DNA of 64,000 nucleotides from Nautilus pompilius (lineage: Eukaryota > Mollusca > Cephalopoda > Nautilida > Nautilidae). The position numbers were made by a program, and so were the translations under genes. Positions 47,188-59,690 of the stretch are shown one piece after another. Below the pieces are notes generated by a model that saw only the letters and a program-made list of their open reading frames with translations, made no database searches and was not told where the DNA came from. The stretch lies in the NCBI GenBank assembly GCA_018389105.1, contig JACATO010001557.1, forward strand, positions 248,001-312,000, given 5' to 3'. How positions within the stretch are numbered: the stretch's first letter is position 1; every line of letters starts with the position of its first letter.

Positions 47188-49056
47188 CTTTAGTGGGTCA
47201 TTTCTCCAACCCGAGGCTGCGCCGACAGACGTCGCACGAGTAACGGATAATCCGGACCGAGCGATGCCGCTGGGAGCGGGCTCTTGACGTTTCTCTACTT
47301 CGATCGGGACTCGGCCGTAAAAAAACAAAAAAAGGTGCTGAGAAATTCCTCTAAGTCAGTTGCAAATAATGGCTGATAACCTGATGGCGTCTAGTAAATA
47401 CGTGCAAAGAAGGGAAAAAACTATCTTTTCAGCGGCCCGGTAAAGACAAAAAAAAAGGGGACGCAACTCCAAGTCCTGCGTAGCAGTTCTACTGTTAAGA
47501 ATCTATATTGGGATATTGGTGGCTTATAACTATGGAAAACGTTGTGTTCATTTTCAATTTACAATTAATTTATTTAATAGTTGGTGATGAAAATTTTAAT
47601 TCAACCGCTCTGGTAATCAAAGCTTTCAAAAACCTACCAGCGCCACTGATGCTGACTGTTTCGTTTATATAAATTCCACTTTTTTTAGATAACATTCATA
47701 TCGCTAGCACGGTCAATGAATGACACCATCATTTTCAAAAAACCCTATCCTCGAGAGATGCTGTTTACGGGTAAACTTATTGAACGTACTTTATAGACAT
47801 CTGCAACGTCTACGCTTCAGTTCCGACTCGAAGTCTGTGTTAGATCGTTTAGAATGCTGCTACGGTGACATTTACAGGGAATACCAACGCCAATAATAAC
47901 CACGCACTCTCTGACTCGGGCTTTTAACCTCCGGGTCGCGAACCCCGGACGATGCATTGTATTAGAACCAGACACTTCGACTGGGCAAGCTGTATTATTT
48001 TCGGGGTCTTGTTTAATCGCATTCGCGTGAAGAATGAATTCAAACAGTAAATTATTATTGCACACAGTAAACCAAATATTTGCAATAGCCGCAGGAATCG
48101 CATCGTCATCACGCACAAGGAGACAAGATAATTATTTGTGTTTTATATATATCTTTTCATTATTCGATGACAGACAAGTTTATATCGCCGTTGACGTTCT
48201 ACTTTGGCCAGAACAACACTTTTCTGACACTCGAATGTTTCTCATCTTATGCCGATACGAGCCGACGTTTGAAGCAGCATAAAGTGTCGCTCTGAGCAGA
48301 TGGCCTTCTTATGTAACCATAACTGCCTGCTGGAAGAAGGCCTTTTGACACTGCGAGAATCAAACGGAGCGGAAGGAGTAAGGGGAAAGACTTATGCTTG
48401 TTCCGGTGAAAGGGGTGGGCGCCGAAGAACAAGTCTCACCATTTCTAAATCACGTGATTGCTTTGGTTTTGTGATGAACGACTTCATGTACTTCAAACGC
48501 CACAAGAGACTTATCAAAGGCTCTTTTTTTTTCTTTTTTACCTTACCAGAGGGATTAAGAACGAAGAGGACATATAAAAAAGATATTTACACAGGATCAA
48601 GCATCGATATAAGTAAATGCCGTCACATATACAGACGGTTCTTTAAGGCGTTCATTTTACTCCCCAAGTGTCAACAGAAATAAGCCAAACTCTTCTCTCG
48701 CACACTCTCGTATTGCTTGGAAACTAGCCACCTGCCGGCTCTTCGACGTAACTTCGTTTAACAGACCAGTAAGCACGGGACCCAGCAGTGGACAAGTATC
48801 CTCGTCGTACATGGCAGCGATTGGGTTAATGCTGTATTATTTGTATCTGTTTAGTTTATCTTTTTTATTTCGTGAATACTTTTGAACTTTGTTTTGCTTC
48901 CATTAGATTCTTGTAACATTCTGCATTAACATTTTTACTTAAAATGCATCATTTTGTGATAAACGAGAATATTAAGTAAACTTATTTTCACTTAGATGCA
49001 AAAAAAAAGAAAAAGATAGAATCCGAACGTTTTCGCTTTTTGTTCTTCAAGACGTC

Positions 49057-49057
<1 letters not shown>
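47188..49057. other. Single-copy DNA, no gene recognised
   Basis: A stretch at about 47,920-47,955 (TTTTAACCTCCGGGTCGCGAACCCC) resembles the subterminal GGGTCGCGACCCC motif of some hAT/SPIN-type elements and may be a small non-autonomous remnant. Frames up to 127 codons (48,300-48,683) are unrecognised. Confidence 0.35.
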
Positions 49058-49149
<92 letters not shown>

Positions 49150-49253
49150 AGAGAGAGAGAGAGAAATGGGAGAGAGAGTGACGGACGACAGAGAGAGGGA
49201 GACGATCAGGAGAGAGAGAGATGTAGAGAGAGAGAGAGATAGATAGAGAGAGA

Positions 49254-49306
<53 letters not shown>

Positions 49307-49348
49307 AGAGAGAGAGAGAGAGGGATGGAGAGAGAGTGACGGACAGAC

Positions 49349-49381
<33 letters not shown>

Positions 49382-49446
49382 GAGAGAAAAGGAGAGAGAG
49401 GCAGAGAGAGAGAAGAGAGAGAGAGAGAGAGAAGGAGAGAGAGAAA

Positions 49447-49501
<55 letters not shown>

Positions 49502-49560
49502 GAGAGAGCGAGAGAGAGATGGGCGAGAAGAGAGAGAGGAGAGAGGGTGGGGGCGAAAAA
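49050..49560 (+). repeat. Largest GA polypurine array, about 500 bp
   Basis: Starts next to GACGTCAGTAG (a TGACGTCAGTA remnant lacking the first T, 49,051-49,061), then GA runs with GATGGAGA, GTGACGGACGACAGA and GAAGAGA interruptions. The GTGACGGACAGACAGAGAG block occurs twice (about 49,178 and 49,337), showing internal duplication. Several long artefact frames overlap it on both strands. Confidence 0.97.
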
Positions 49561-50501
49561 GAGGGATAAAACAATGAAAAACAAAACCCCTGTTGCGCCA
49601 AGAAGACTGCACAGCGACGACCCAGCAGTGTGTCTCGTTGGTTTCGTACGAGAAAACAATCGATGGACAATTCTTTATGTTATCGCCAAAATCGGTAGGC
49701 TGCTTTCAGCACTCCCCTGCCGGAGCTTAAAAAAAAAACAATAAAAAACAGCTTTTTGGGGGGGTGAGAACACGGAAACTGCACTAACAGGACATTTACT
49801 TGTTGTGCGAAGCAAGTTTAGCCTGGTGGCAGAGACCCCGATTGAAATGTTTCCTAGATAACGACATTTAACCGGCTTGGAAAATTTTCCCTCCGATCTG
49901 ACGAATGCGAACAGTTCTATCTCCACATAAAACGTAAAATGGAAGACTCTCTTTATAGCTAATATTAATATATTGTGAACGGAGAGTCCTCTTTTCTTAT
50001 AACTGCATTAAAGAATTTTAAAAAGTATTTATTTATACGTGCTTCTAACATGAAATCAAAGATGGAAGTTTGCAAACACCACGTAAAAATGACTTTCCAA
50101 TTCTTTGTGTAGGCTTTAATGATGAATATCCTCTACTGATACGCGCTAATTCATTGCATAAATAAAAAATATTTATTTTTAAATAAAATTTAATCAAAAC
50201 TATTCTGATGTCGATTCAAATTCAGAGTAAGTTCGACAATTCCAGTTTGGGTATATAGGTCTCTAGACAGCCATTTACTATGTTTCTTGCGTTGATGAAC
50301 TTTTCGTTAATTAAATATCAGCGTTTATCCGAGTAACATCATTATTTTATTAACCAACGATGAATCTGTTTTCTGTGTGAATAATAACCAGATTTCCAAA
50401 TTGTGACGTCAGTTGTGCACCCTCGAGAAGAACAACCATTCTCGCCCTGCGGATTTCCAGGCTGGGCCGAGTTCTTGCCAGTCTTTCTCTCTCACTGAAA
50501 G

Positions 50502-50527
50502 GGTGTGTGTGTGTGTGTGTGTGTGTG
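50502..50527 (+). repeat. GT microsatellite
   Basis: Thirteen GT units. Confidence 0.95.
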
Positions 50528-51189
50528 ACGCCTGTTCGAAATTCTCAAAGATAATCTTACTTGTTTCGCATCAGAGATTGAATGCTACCAGAAAACCATC
50601 GCAACAAAGCAATGGAGAAACATTCCGATAAGTACAGTACAGTACTTCGACAGCCGTCTTCCACTGACATTTTGCATACCACTAGCAAAATCGCAATCCT
50701 CTCAACAGCTTAGATTTCCTGATAAACTCCCGACCGACGGATGATTGGTTTCCCAATTAATTTTCTGCTATCATTATTGCACTCGAGCTAAACAAATAGT
50801 TTCAAATAATAATTGTACTTATAGCTTGCAATTAAATAACATAATCCAACGTGGAATTATTAGATCGTTAATTTTCCTTTTTTTTTTTTATATCGCCTTC
50901 CCCAATCAGTTCTAAAACATCAAACCTGTCGTTTAATATCCCGATGCCTTTACGACAGTTCCCTCTTGTCGTGACTCGTTGACTGAATGAATGATTTAAA
51001 GTTCTTCTGGTAATTTATTACCCGCCTTTTGGTATCTTTTGGAAAGCGCGACAACTCCGCCCTGCTTCCGGTAGATAGGCGCGGGTCTGGCAAAACCACC
51101 GCTTCAAATTAGAATTACTGCTACGCGAACCTGTTAGGGGCCGAGCGTGGACCTTTTTTTTTTTTAGATTGGATTTTTCAGCCAGTTTT

Positions 51190-51204
51190 CCTAACCCTAA
51201 CCCT
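51190..51204 (-). repeat. Short interstitial telomere-like run
   Basis: CCTAACCCTAACCCT, two and a half TTAGGG units on the minus strand. Confidence 0.6.
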
Positions 51205-52263
51205 GTGGACAAGTAAACAGTCGACGCCTCGTAGTGGTCAGCGACGACCAGTTTAGAAATCTCACCAGCGATCGGTTAATTGTTGCCTTCTTCGTTAATG
51301 ACTTTCTTCCCGTGAAAAGGGGATGCTGGGATTTAGAATGCAGTCGATTAAAATCAATCAGACCACCATCTACTGTTGTCCACCCAGAGGTCCGAAGTGG
51401 ACTGCTGAAGGTTATCACTGGTCATAGTCCAAGTTCACCTGACTGTAGAGAGATACAAGGTTCGGTTTTCAGATCACACACTAAGTTATGGTCGATATTA
51501 CAGCAGACTGGCGGCCAGCCACCTCCCCAGATCATCTCTTATAGACGCGTAAGGCTCCACAGATACTACACGATCTGAGCGTAGCTTTGGCCCAGGGGTA
51601 GGATGAGCGGTATCAGGTGGGCTCGTCAGACATCACATTTTAAGCATGCGCAGAGGAAGAGTCAGTCGCATACAGTCTTAAAATGGTCCTATCCATGACT
51701 GAGCAGAGTCCCGGAAAATATCGCAAGGTTTCATACGCCTAATAGGTAATAAATAGCACCCGTAACCTAACATGGCTAATAAATGAATTATTTAAAGCGT
51801 CAGTATAATTCGTTAAGCTATGGCGCATGCGCATTAACATGAAAATGGTAGGGAGGACTGGCTAGAGTTACCAGCGAGATTTCTCTGAACCATTACTTTA
51901 ATTTCTATTTTCTTTCCCCTATTTTATAATATTAAATTTACATATTTAAGGAGACTTTTGGAGAATAATTAATTCAGAGAAGTTCCATGGGAAGAAGAAC
52001 GCTCAAAGACGACACCAGATAATTCATTAAGGTAGACGGCGACATTTACAGGAGAAGATAACTCCGCACGTTTCCGATGGTGGGATTCGTCACCTGTCTT
52101 TGCTCAAGAATCGCCTCGACAGGAACATTTTCGGTATTAGAGAGTCTGTCGACGCAGATCTACAGGTGGAATGCTCCTCTTTAGGGTCCTGACTGGCGAC
52201 TCGTTCGAAAAGTTGGAAGAAGAAGAAAATAAAATTCCACTAATGCGATTTATAATATTTTCG

Positions 52264-52335
52264 GAGCGGCGCGGTAGTCCGGTGGATAGTCTACCAGACT
52301 GCTAAGGTCGAGGGTCAGCATCTTTCTTTTTTTTT
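52264..52335 (+). repeat. tRNA-derived SINE head, copy 2
   Basis: GCGGCGCGGTAGTCCGGTGG-ATAG gives the A-box region, then CCAGACTGCTAAGGTCGAGGGTCAGCATC (anticodon arm and a degenerate B box), then a CTTTCT10 tract. Pol III SINE heads look like this. It aligns with the minus-strand copy at 30,660. The tRNA of origin and the tail are not determinable. Confidence 0.55.
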
Positions 52336-52540
52336 TTAGCGTTGTTTCTTCCCCGAACCGCGTGTGTGTTTACTCTCACACCTGAAAATAAGAAACCATA
52401 GCGGAGACTTTTAGCAGGTTAGCCGAAGTCGGAGCGTGTCGGGAACTTCCGGTGTCACGCATCCGTTCCTCTTCTAACGGTTCGTGTTCCGGGCTTCCGC
52501 TAAGGATATCCGGCGTGGCTTTGAACAGACGTTCATACCA

Positions 52541-52712
52541 GGTAACAGGTTACCACAGAACTCTCCCCCATCCTGTAACAGGTTACCACAGAACTCTCCC
52601 CCGATGCGGTAACAGGTTACCACAGAACTTTCCCCCGATCCGGTAACAGGTTACCACAGAACTCTCCCCCATCCGGTAACAGGTTACCACAGAACTCTCC
52701 CCCGATCCGGTT
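52541..52712 (+). repeat. 33-34-bp minisatellite, five copies
   Basis: Units start at about 52,541, 52,574, 52,608, 52,642 and 52,675. Each reads GGTAACAGGTTACCACAGAA followed by CTCTCCCCCATCC or CCGATCC. Every unit opens with a short palindrome GGTAAC-AG-GTTACC. Near-identical units imply recent expansion. Confidence 0.95.
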
Positions 52713-53521
52713 CGACATACTTCCGCTCTACTAACACCACCTGACTGACACTGATCGTGGCAGTTTTAACCCTCCCCGCTCTCTCCCCCCCACAAGAACA
52801 ACAACACGAAAGGAGACGTTTCGAAAAGATATCCGTTGCCTCGTAAACGAACTAATTCTTCAGCTAAGCAATCGCCACCACCCTTCATCTTTCCCCTAAT
52901 TTTTCTCTCTTTTTGGGGGGGTTGGCTTAATCGATTTCCCGTTCTGTGGACTGGGAGCCGATCCCCATCGATCCATTTATTTTCAAACCCAGAAACATTC
53001 GCTCCCGCCAGTCCTCCATTCTCGCCGCGATTCCTCAAACAAAGAATGACAAAAGAAAGAAAGAAAGGAAAGAAGGAATTCCATCACGTGGAATCCGAGA
53101 TCCGTTTGGAATAATTCAGCAGAGCGGGAAGCGCTAATTAAAATTCAAGGAGAGCCAGGTGTGAAAAGCCTCTTCTCATACTGCTAACTCCCGTCTCAAG
53201 TTTGGAGTAGTTGGGCGATGTGTGTGTGTGTGTGTCCTCTGGCCATCGACGACCCAGAATTTCGGTAAAACCGTATCAGGAACATAAAACAATACTTAAC
53301 AGTTTACACGTAATCTTCTAGAACAAAAAAAAAGAAGAATTAGACGACAAGCAAGCGGAATTCTGGTTATGCACATTATTCTCCTCTCCGAATATGTTTT
53401 TTTTTTTTCTCACAATATATCATCTTTAAACTAACTGCGTGACGTCATTGTGAATGGAGTTGGAAGTTTGCCGATAGTCATTTATCATCTCTGCTTTTTT
53501 TAAAAGAAGGGGTTGCCTGTT

Positions 53522-53526
<5 letters not shown>
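52713..53526. other. Single-copy DNA, no gene seen
   Basis: Short GT run at 53,219-53,234 and a solitary TGACGTCA near 53,441. Nothing coding recognised. Confidence 0.4.
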
Positions 53527-53593
<67 letters not shown>

Positions 53594-53819
53594 TTGCGAG
53601 ATGGTGAGAGAGAGAGAGATGAGAGATGGTGCGAGATGGTGAGAGATGGTGAGAGAGAGATGGAGAGAGAGAGAGATGGTGAGAGAGAGATGGAGACAGA
53701 GAGGAGAGAGAGAGAGAGATGGTGCGAGATGGTGAGAGATGGTGAGAGAGAGATGGAGACAGAGAGAGAGAGATGGTGAGAGAGAGATGGAGACAGAGAG
53801 AGAGAGAGAGAGAGAGAGG
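53527..53819 (+). repeat. GA/GATGGTGAGA polypurine array
   Basis: GA runs with GATGGTGCGAGATGGTGAGA and GATGGAGACAGAGA blocks, several duplicated. Flanked on the right by ACTGACGTCC (about 53,848), possibly a decayed TGACGTCA unit. Confidence 0.95.
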
Positions 53820-56040
53820 TTTCTTACGTCGCACGAGACTGGGATGTACTGACGTCCGTCTTTTCCCATGTTTTCAAATCTGGTTCATAAGCGTCTCGAC
53901 AGGCGGCGCCGAGTGGCTTCTAGTTCACTCGCTGAATGACAAAAATTATTGTAAGCTAAGCCGAATCCACCTCGAGCTCAACCAGGCCGATTTAATTCGC
54001 CCCTCTCCCCCTAACCCTACACACGCCTGGCGATGTCCGTCTCAGACCCGCCAGACCTTTTACGACGCCAGTCAATATCCTTGCGCCGACGCCTGAGTGT
54101 CGCGGACTCGCCGGTCCCCTCCTCTACACCGGCAGCAGTTCTTCGGTCCGAGATTCTCAGGTGTTGTGGCTGACGTGTGTGTGTGTGTGTGTGTGTGTGC
54201 AGATAAGTAGCCAAAAACCCGCCAGCAGAACAGATACCGATTCCACAGAAGAATAAGGCTGTAGTGCGGTGTGATTAGCCGTAATGGTCATATCAGAAAA
54301 ATAAAGTGAAAGTAGGCAACGACAAATAAAAAAACAAAACAACAACAACAGAGGACAAACCTGTAATAAGTAGATGCAAATTATGCGGGGACGTTGTTAG
54401 GGACTAGGATATCTAAGATTAATGTTACGATATCTTATTTCTGGAAGGAATCTAATAAATCTACGTAAAAAGAAAAAAGAGAAGCTAAAGACCGGGTCTA
54501 CAATATCTACAAGGGAAATACCAAGCGCTAACCTGAAGAAAAAGAAACGATTTTCTGTAGTAATAAATCTATATGAAAACCTTATCGAAGAGTTTGTTGT
54601 TAAAGGTATCGAGAGAGGATGCATGGGTAGGTAGACTTAGAATTTGCCTCAGTCAAAATTAATTCTAATCTAATTTCCGAAACGTCAGGGGTTAACGCAA
54701 CGAGGGGGGGGGGGAGAGAGAGAGAGATGGGATTCGAGCGAAGATGGTCGTTGAAAGCGAAAACAAAAACCTGTAAGTAAACGGATCGGATTAATGGGGT
54801 GGAAACAAAACAAAAACAACTGCGTCTGGTCGGACTGGGAATTTCGGTGATGGGCGGAGAGCGAAGCGGAAAAGAAAATTTTGCCCATCGAAAAGCCTTC
54901 CGCTGGGTCCGGTGAACTAACTGTTGTCCACCAGCCGGTCCGCGATATGGCCGCCGGTGTGGAGGCATCGTTACCTCGCGGCGAATTTTGGCCACGGCCG
55001 GTATTTCTTCAGCGAAACTAAGCTGAAATCTGATAGAGCAGCAGGACCGGATATCCTATTATTGGCGCTTTCTATTGATTTTTTTTTTGTCGCTCTTGGT
55101 CTGTTTCGTATCGGTTTCTTGTGTATAAAATAGTAACTTAAATAAACGAAGGATACAATGTTACTGTAAAAAATGGAAATAAAAAAAGGGTGGGTGGACT
55201 TTCAATTTACAACTTGTAACACAGAGACAAAAGTCCAATGTCGTCACTTGTTCATTCATGTCCGAAGAACTCGCCGACACGATAAAAAAAAAAAAAAGGT
55301 GGGAGGAGGGGGAGAATAGCACCTGGGATTTGGGGGCCCCCCCACACAGTTAAAGACAGGTAACTAGAATTTAGATGTTTGGATAATTTCCCCTACCAAG
55401 AATCTAGAGCAAGTCTGTTTCTTTTTCTTCCTTATTAACGCCTTTAAAACTCCAAATGAATCAGCCGAGAAATAGAGCTTCACTCGAAAAAGGAGATATT
55501 TTTATCAGGGGCGCCCTTAGAGAAGGGTGGGCAAAAAATTTCGGCTTCGCCCCCTCGCCTTTACCGAAAGTTCGGAACTCTGTCTCTGCAATGTAATCCG
55601 TGTGGCAATAAACAGGGAAAATGAAAAATTCCGGCATAAAGACCGGACGGGATTTCGACTTTAATGTCAGTTATTTGAAGGGGGGGAAAAAAATAGAGAA
55701 AAGCAGGTTTTCCTTCCAATGTTAACAAGAAGCGAGATTTCAGTGTATATCGTGCACCGGACAGCCCCGTGTGAGTGTTGCTTTTTTTTAAATAGATAAA
55801 TCGGTAGATGCGATCGGAAATCTCTACTGGAAATTAAAACGTTTCCGTAAGACACCATTACTAGAGCTGTCTTACTTCTTACTTGAGCGGGTACAATTGG
55901 CTCTATGAACATAGCTGGTAATCCAGCTGTGTGCAGAAACTACGTCATCACGCCCCCCTTTACCCGACAGTTATCGCTTAGCTAAGGTCCACCCGAGATG
56001 AGTATTATCATTTTTATTTTCTGCGTTGCATTAGACTGGT
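53820..56040. other. Single-copy DNA, no gene recognised
   Basis: Holds a GT run at 54,174-54,199, a CCCTAACCCTA telomere-like fragment near 54,008, homopolymer runs near 54,706, 55,283 and 55,681, and unrecognised frames up to 131 codons. Confidence 0.35.
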
Positions 56041-57560
56041 CAACAAAGTTAAATGTATTATACTCATTATGAATGCAAACCAACTTTTTAGACTAATTTT
56101 TCATGCTGATTTCAAAATTTCACTCCATTTGTATGCAGCACGTATGCAAATATTTACATATTTGTATATATGAAATCATTAACGTAATAAATAAGGACAT
56201 ATTATTTTTAGAAAGTAAATGAGTTTATTGAGTTAAAAATCATCACTATCATTCTACAAAGAGTGAATACACAAAAAATGGGTCAGACAAAACAGACAAA
56301 GTTAGAACAACAGAGTTAGAAACATTGTGATTTGGATTTCCTGCGGTGTTCCTGATCTGGTTGATCACGGTAAAGTGTCCAGCAGTAGTCAGCCAGCATA
56401 TTGTCATTCCAGAAGCCTTGGTACCGTTTCTCCATAGCACTAATGTCCTGGTGAAATCTCTCACCATGTTCATCAGACACTGCTCCAAGGTTATCTGCGA
56501 AGAAATCCAGATGGGAATCCAAGAAGTGAACTTTCAGTGACATGCGACAACCCATTGCTGAGTAACATTTCAGAAGATTCTTGATGCCATCCTTGTAGTC
56601 CATTGCCTTCTTGTTGCCCAAGAAATTCTCACAGATCCAATTGAAAGCATTCCAGGCAGGCAGTTCCAGTTTATCCAGTGTTGTCTTGAAGTTGACATCT
56701 TTGAGTACTTCTCTAATTTGGGGTCCGACAAAGATACCCTCTTTCAACTTCGCCTGTGTGATTTTGGGAAACTTTTCTACAATATACTCAAACCCTCTGG
56801 CATTTCTCTTCCCTAGTGTCTTTACAAACTGTTTCATCAGTCCAAGCTTTATGTGCAAAGGAGGCAATTGGACATTACATGGATCTACAAGAGGTGTATT
56901 CTTGACGCTAGACAGTCCTGGCTGGTATGATGTTCTTGTCTGCCAGTTTGATTCCAAATAATGTCTGTCAGTTGCCCGACTATCCCATAGACACAAGAAA
57001 CAACAGTATTTTGTGAAACCTGTCTGCATTCCCATTAACATCAGACCAATTATGACTGGACAATTTGAGATGTTGAAATACCTATTTCATCAGACAAAAC
57101 TTGATTGTTAATTTAAGATGACGAAATATTGCATCTGAACTATGCAGCAATGAATAATGTAGTTTATTTTAAGGTATGTTTCCATGATGTAAATGAAATA
57201 CATGCATACACGTCATTAATTGGAATTTCTATATAATGCATGAGCTAAAACCAAAAAAACTTTCTCATTTTGTAAACTGTACGTGATGTCAAAAAACTAA
57301 TTGTATATTTGAAATCAGCATTAAAAACTACACTAAGTACACCATGACATGTGCTTGATGGAAAATACTTGTTGACCAATGTTATGGGAACATTTTCCTT
57401 AATTATCGGCGAACAGAAACCTGCTTTGTTTTTTCGGCCCACCGCCCCTTTAACACATATTAAAGCTGCACTGTGTTTAGAATGCAATAAAAGATACACA
57501 ATAAGCCATCGATTATATTTTGTCAGTAAATCTGGTGCAGAGATTTAACTTTACTTAATA
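56041..57560. other. AT-rich block around the conserved frame, probable insertion
   Basis: AT content is visibly higher here than in the flanks, and the stretch is free of the GA and CpG-rich patches typical of the window. It probably marks an inserted element carrying the conserved frame. I could not find terminal repeats or a target duplication. Confidence 0.35.
56316..57041 (-). CDS. C-terminal part of a conserved unnamed animal multicopy protein
   Basis: An unbroken frame of 241 codons from ATG at 57,041 to a stop at 56,316. Recognisable blocks: CCFLCLWDSRATDRHY (residues about 13-28, a possible zinc-binding C-x2-C), LPPLHIKLGLMKQF (about 61-74), EGIFVGPQIREVL (about 101-113), and SHLDFFADNLGAVSDEHGER then FHQDI (about 171-195), ending in a basic tail. 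I recall this protein type as a many-copy uncharacterised family in arthropods, cnidarians and fishes, probably transposon-associated; its function is unknown to me. The N-terminal half is missing. The frame stays open to about 57,090, and an acceptor-like CAG lies near 57,060, so this is either a last exon or a truncated copy. The lack of stops suggests youth or constraint. Confidence 0.7.
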   Translation of the reverse strand: MLMGMQTGFTKYCCFLCLWDSRATDRHYLESNWQTRTSYQPGLSSVKNTPLVDPCNVQLPPLHIKLGLMKQFVKTLGKRNARGFEYIVEKFPKITQAKLKEGIFVGPQIREVLKDVNFKTTLDKLELPAWNAFNWICENFLGNKKAMDYKDGIKNLLKCYSAMGCRMSLKVHFLDSHLDFFADNLGAVSDEHGERFHQDISAMEKRYQGFWNDNMLADYCWTLYRDQPDQEHRRKSKSQCF

Positions 57561-59690
57561 ATGTCGAGTTCCCCTTTTTTGCGCTGCTATTTAGAGATGC
57601 GGGTTCTTTGACGTAAACTGTTTGTCCGGCACGCAAGGAGATGGCGAGTTGTCTCTCTTTGAAATTAATATGCAATTCCTACCTAATCAAGCTGAGTGGA
57701 CGGTGTATCAACAGCTAAATCGTCTATTTGTCGCGATCGACATTAGTTAATCAGGGTAAAATGAATCGGTGCCTTAGTTAAAAATTAAAAAAAAAAGCAC
57801 GCGTAAATAATCACATGAATATCAATTAGGACAGCATTAGAGACATGTCTGCCCTGATGCGATTTTTTTAATGATTTGTTGTAACCTTGATTTACGCCAG
57901 CTAACCGATCGTCGATGATTGAATTCAGTTAAACCATAAACACGTTTGTCTCATTGACTTCCAGCGAATTAGAGAGAGACTTTGGGAACAGTGCCTCCTT
58001 AGATGCAGATTTTCCATCTCTTTTTGCAAATAAAATAGCAGTTGATTCCAAGTTTATTAAATGGCAGACGTTTATTCTCCTCCCTTCTTTCTCGTAAAAA
58101 ACACAACAACAAGCCGATTATCTCCCTTATTATTGCTCTTCTAAAAAAAAGAAAAAAAATGGCCCTCGTCACCCGATGTCAGATGTCCCCGTTGAGTAGC
58201 TACAGCTTAAAGATTTGAATTATTCATTCCAAGACTAATATTACGCTGGACATATTCGGGTGAAAAAGACGTATGGATTTTCCCATTATTATGCACAAAA
58301 AGCCGCGTTAACCCTCTCCCCAGCCGATGGGCCGCGCCAATTTTTACCTCGTTTATACCGACTCCGACCTAGAAGCCGTGATTGTGCTGAACTGGATGCG
58401 TCCTTAGTCGGCCCTCGTGATGCAAAACACCGGAGCGATAATACAGACTTGTCCGTCATAAAAGATTAGCACATGAATAAGTAAGGGTCTTTGTGTTCCT
58501 GTCCTCCCCCCCCAACTCCACTATGGCTTACCCAAGTGTGAAATCTTTTGGCCGACTTTACTGCGTCACAGCTGGAATACGGCCCGACGCTTCAAGGTGG
58601 AGACTGGCGAACAAAAGCATCATTCAACCTCTGCCACAGGAAACCATCAAGGCCAGCAAGTCATCTGTTATCTGATTAAACGATGAGCCTGGAGCAACTT
58701 CTTACCAATTTTGGCAGCACGGCCTACCAACCTTTATTCTCTACGACGTGCCAACCTTTATTCTCTACGGCGTACCAACCTTTATTCTCTACGGCGTACC
58801 GATCTGTGCCTGGTTTATCCGGTGGCAGTATAAGAATCTAATCTTCGACAAATCATCGCCAGATTAAGTTCGCCAGCTTTGTTAAAGTTCACCATGTATT
58901 AAAATGTTGGAGTATGCACATATATTATAATACCAGATCTTGTTACTCTTGTGGCGAAAGCTAAAGTCAACAGAGTAGAGCATCTGATGGCCATTTCCGT
59001 CCCTGTTTGAATACTCATCTCTGAGAAAAGAAAGTTTTATAAAAAAACGGAGAACAAAATAATAGTTTTAGTAAATTCTCTCAGGCAACTGAATTGTACT
59101 CGATGTAAAATAGACTGACAGAATTCCAAATTTATTCTTCCCTCTTATTGCCTTTTGCTGCCTTGTTGCCGGTAGGTTTGTATCTATCCAGTGTAAATTA
59201 ACGATATTACATTCCCTCTTTGTGTCAGATATAGATTTGTATCGATCGCCGCGGAGGCAAATCAGTTACTTCGCCCGCCCAATTCCCCCATCAACCATGC
59301 CTGCTCGAACATAGAGTGAGCAAGGTTCGCAACCCTGGCTTCCCATACTTCGAATATTTACAATTTTTATTGCGATATAAAAGTGGCAGGGGAGTGTTTT
59401 CTGAATTAGACAGTTCTCTTGTTGCGTTCCCTCTGCGTGAAGCTCGAAACATCGGACTGTAAGATTCACGCACAGGGAACTTACACCAACTGTTTCGTGT
59501 TCTTGATATTTCTCCCCCATTAACTGCGATTTTGGGGTTTCGCAAAATCGTGTAAAACTTACGTCTGAGCGGTAAAAGAATTGGTCACAAACGAAGACAG
59601 CAGTATAACGCATTTATATTTGAAGGTTCCTTCATGTGGAAGAGCCATCGAGGAAATACACAAAGTCCTATTTGACTGCAGAGGGAGATA
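57561..59690. other. Single-copy DNA with a small 24-bp repeat
   Basis: Nothing coding recognised. The 24-bp triplicate at 58,723-58,800 is listed separately. Confidence 0.4.
58723..58800 (+). repeat. 24-bp tandem triplicate
   Basis: Three copies of CCAACCTTTATTCTCTACGG with a CGTA spacer. Confidence 0.9.

Larger units (their letters stand above)
49561..52260. other. Single-copy DNA, no gene recognised
   Basis: Includes a GT run at 50,502-50,527, a solitary TGACGTCA near 50,404, a telomere-like run at 51,190-51,204 and several poly-T runs. The 114-codon frame at 51,234-51,578 is not recognisable. Confidence 0.35.

Noticed and set aside
48988..49659. 223-codon minus-strand frame, Ser-Leu rich, over the GA array
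   Set aside because: It is the CT dinucleotide read as Ser-Leu repeats. Overlapping frames in other phases and on the plus strand (Arg-Glu) are equally open, which a real gene would not show.
53426..53869. 147-codon minus frame and overlapping plus frames
   Set aside because: Explained entirely by the GA/GATGGTGAGA array.
59323..59340. tRNA T-arm-like GGTTCGCAACCC
   Set aside because: No acceptor, D or anticodon arms at the right distance on either strand.
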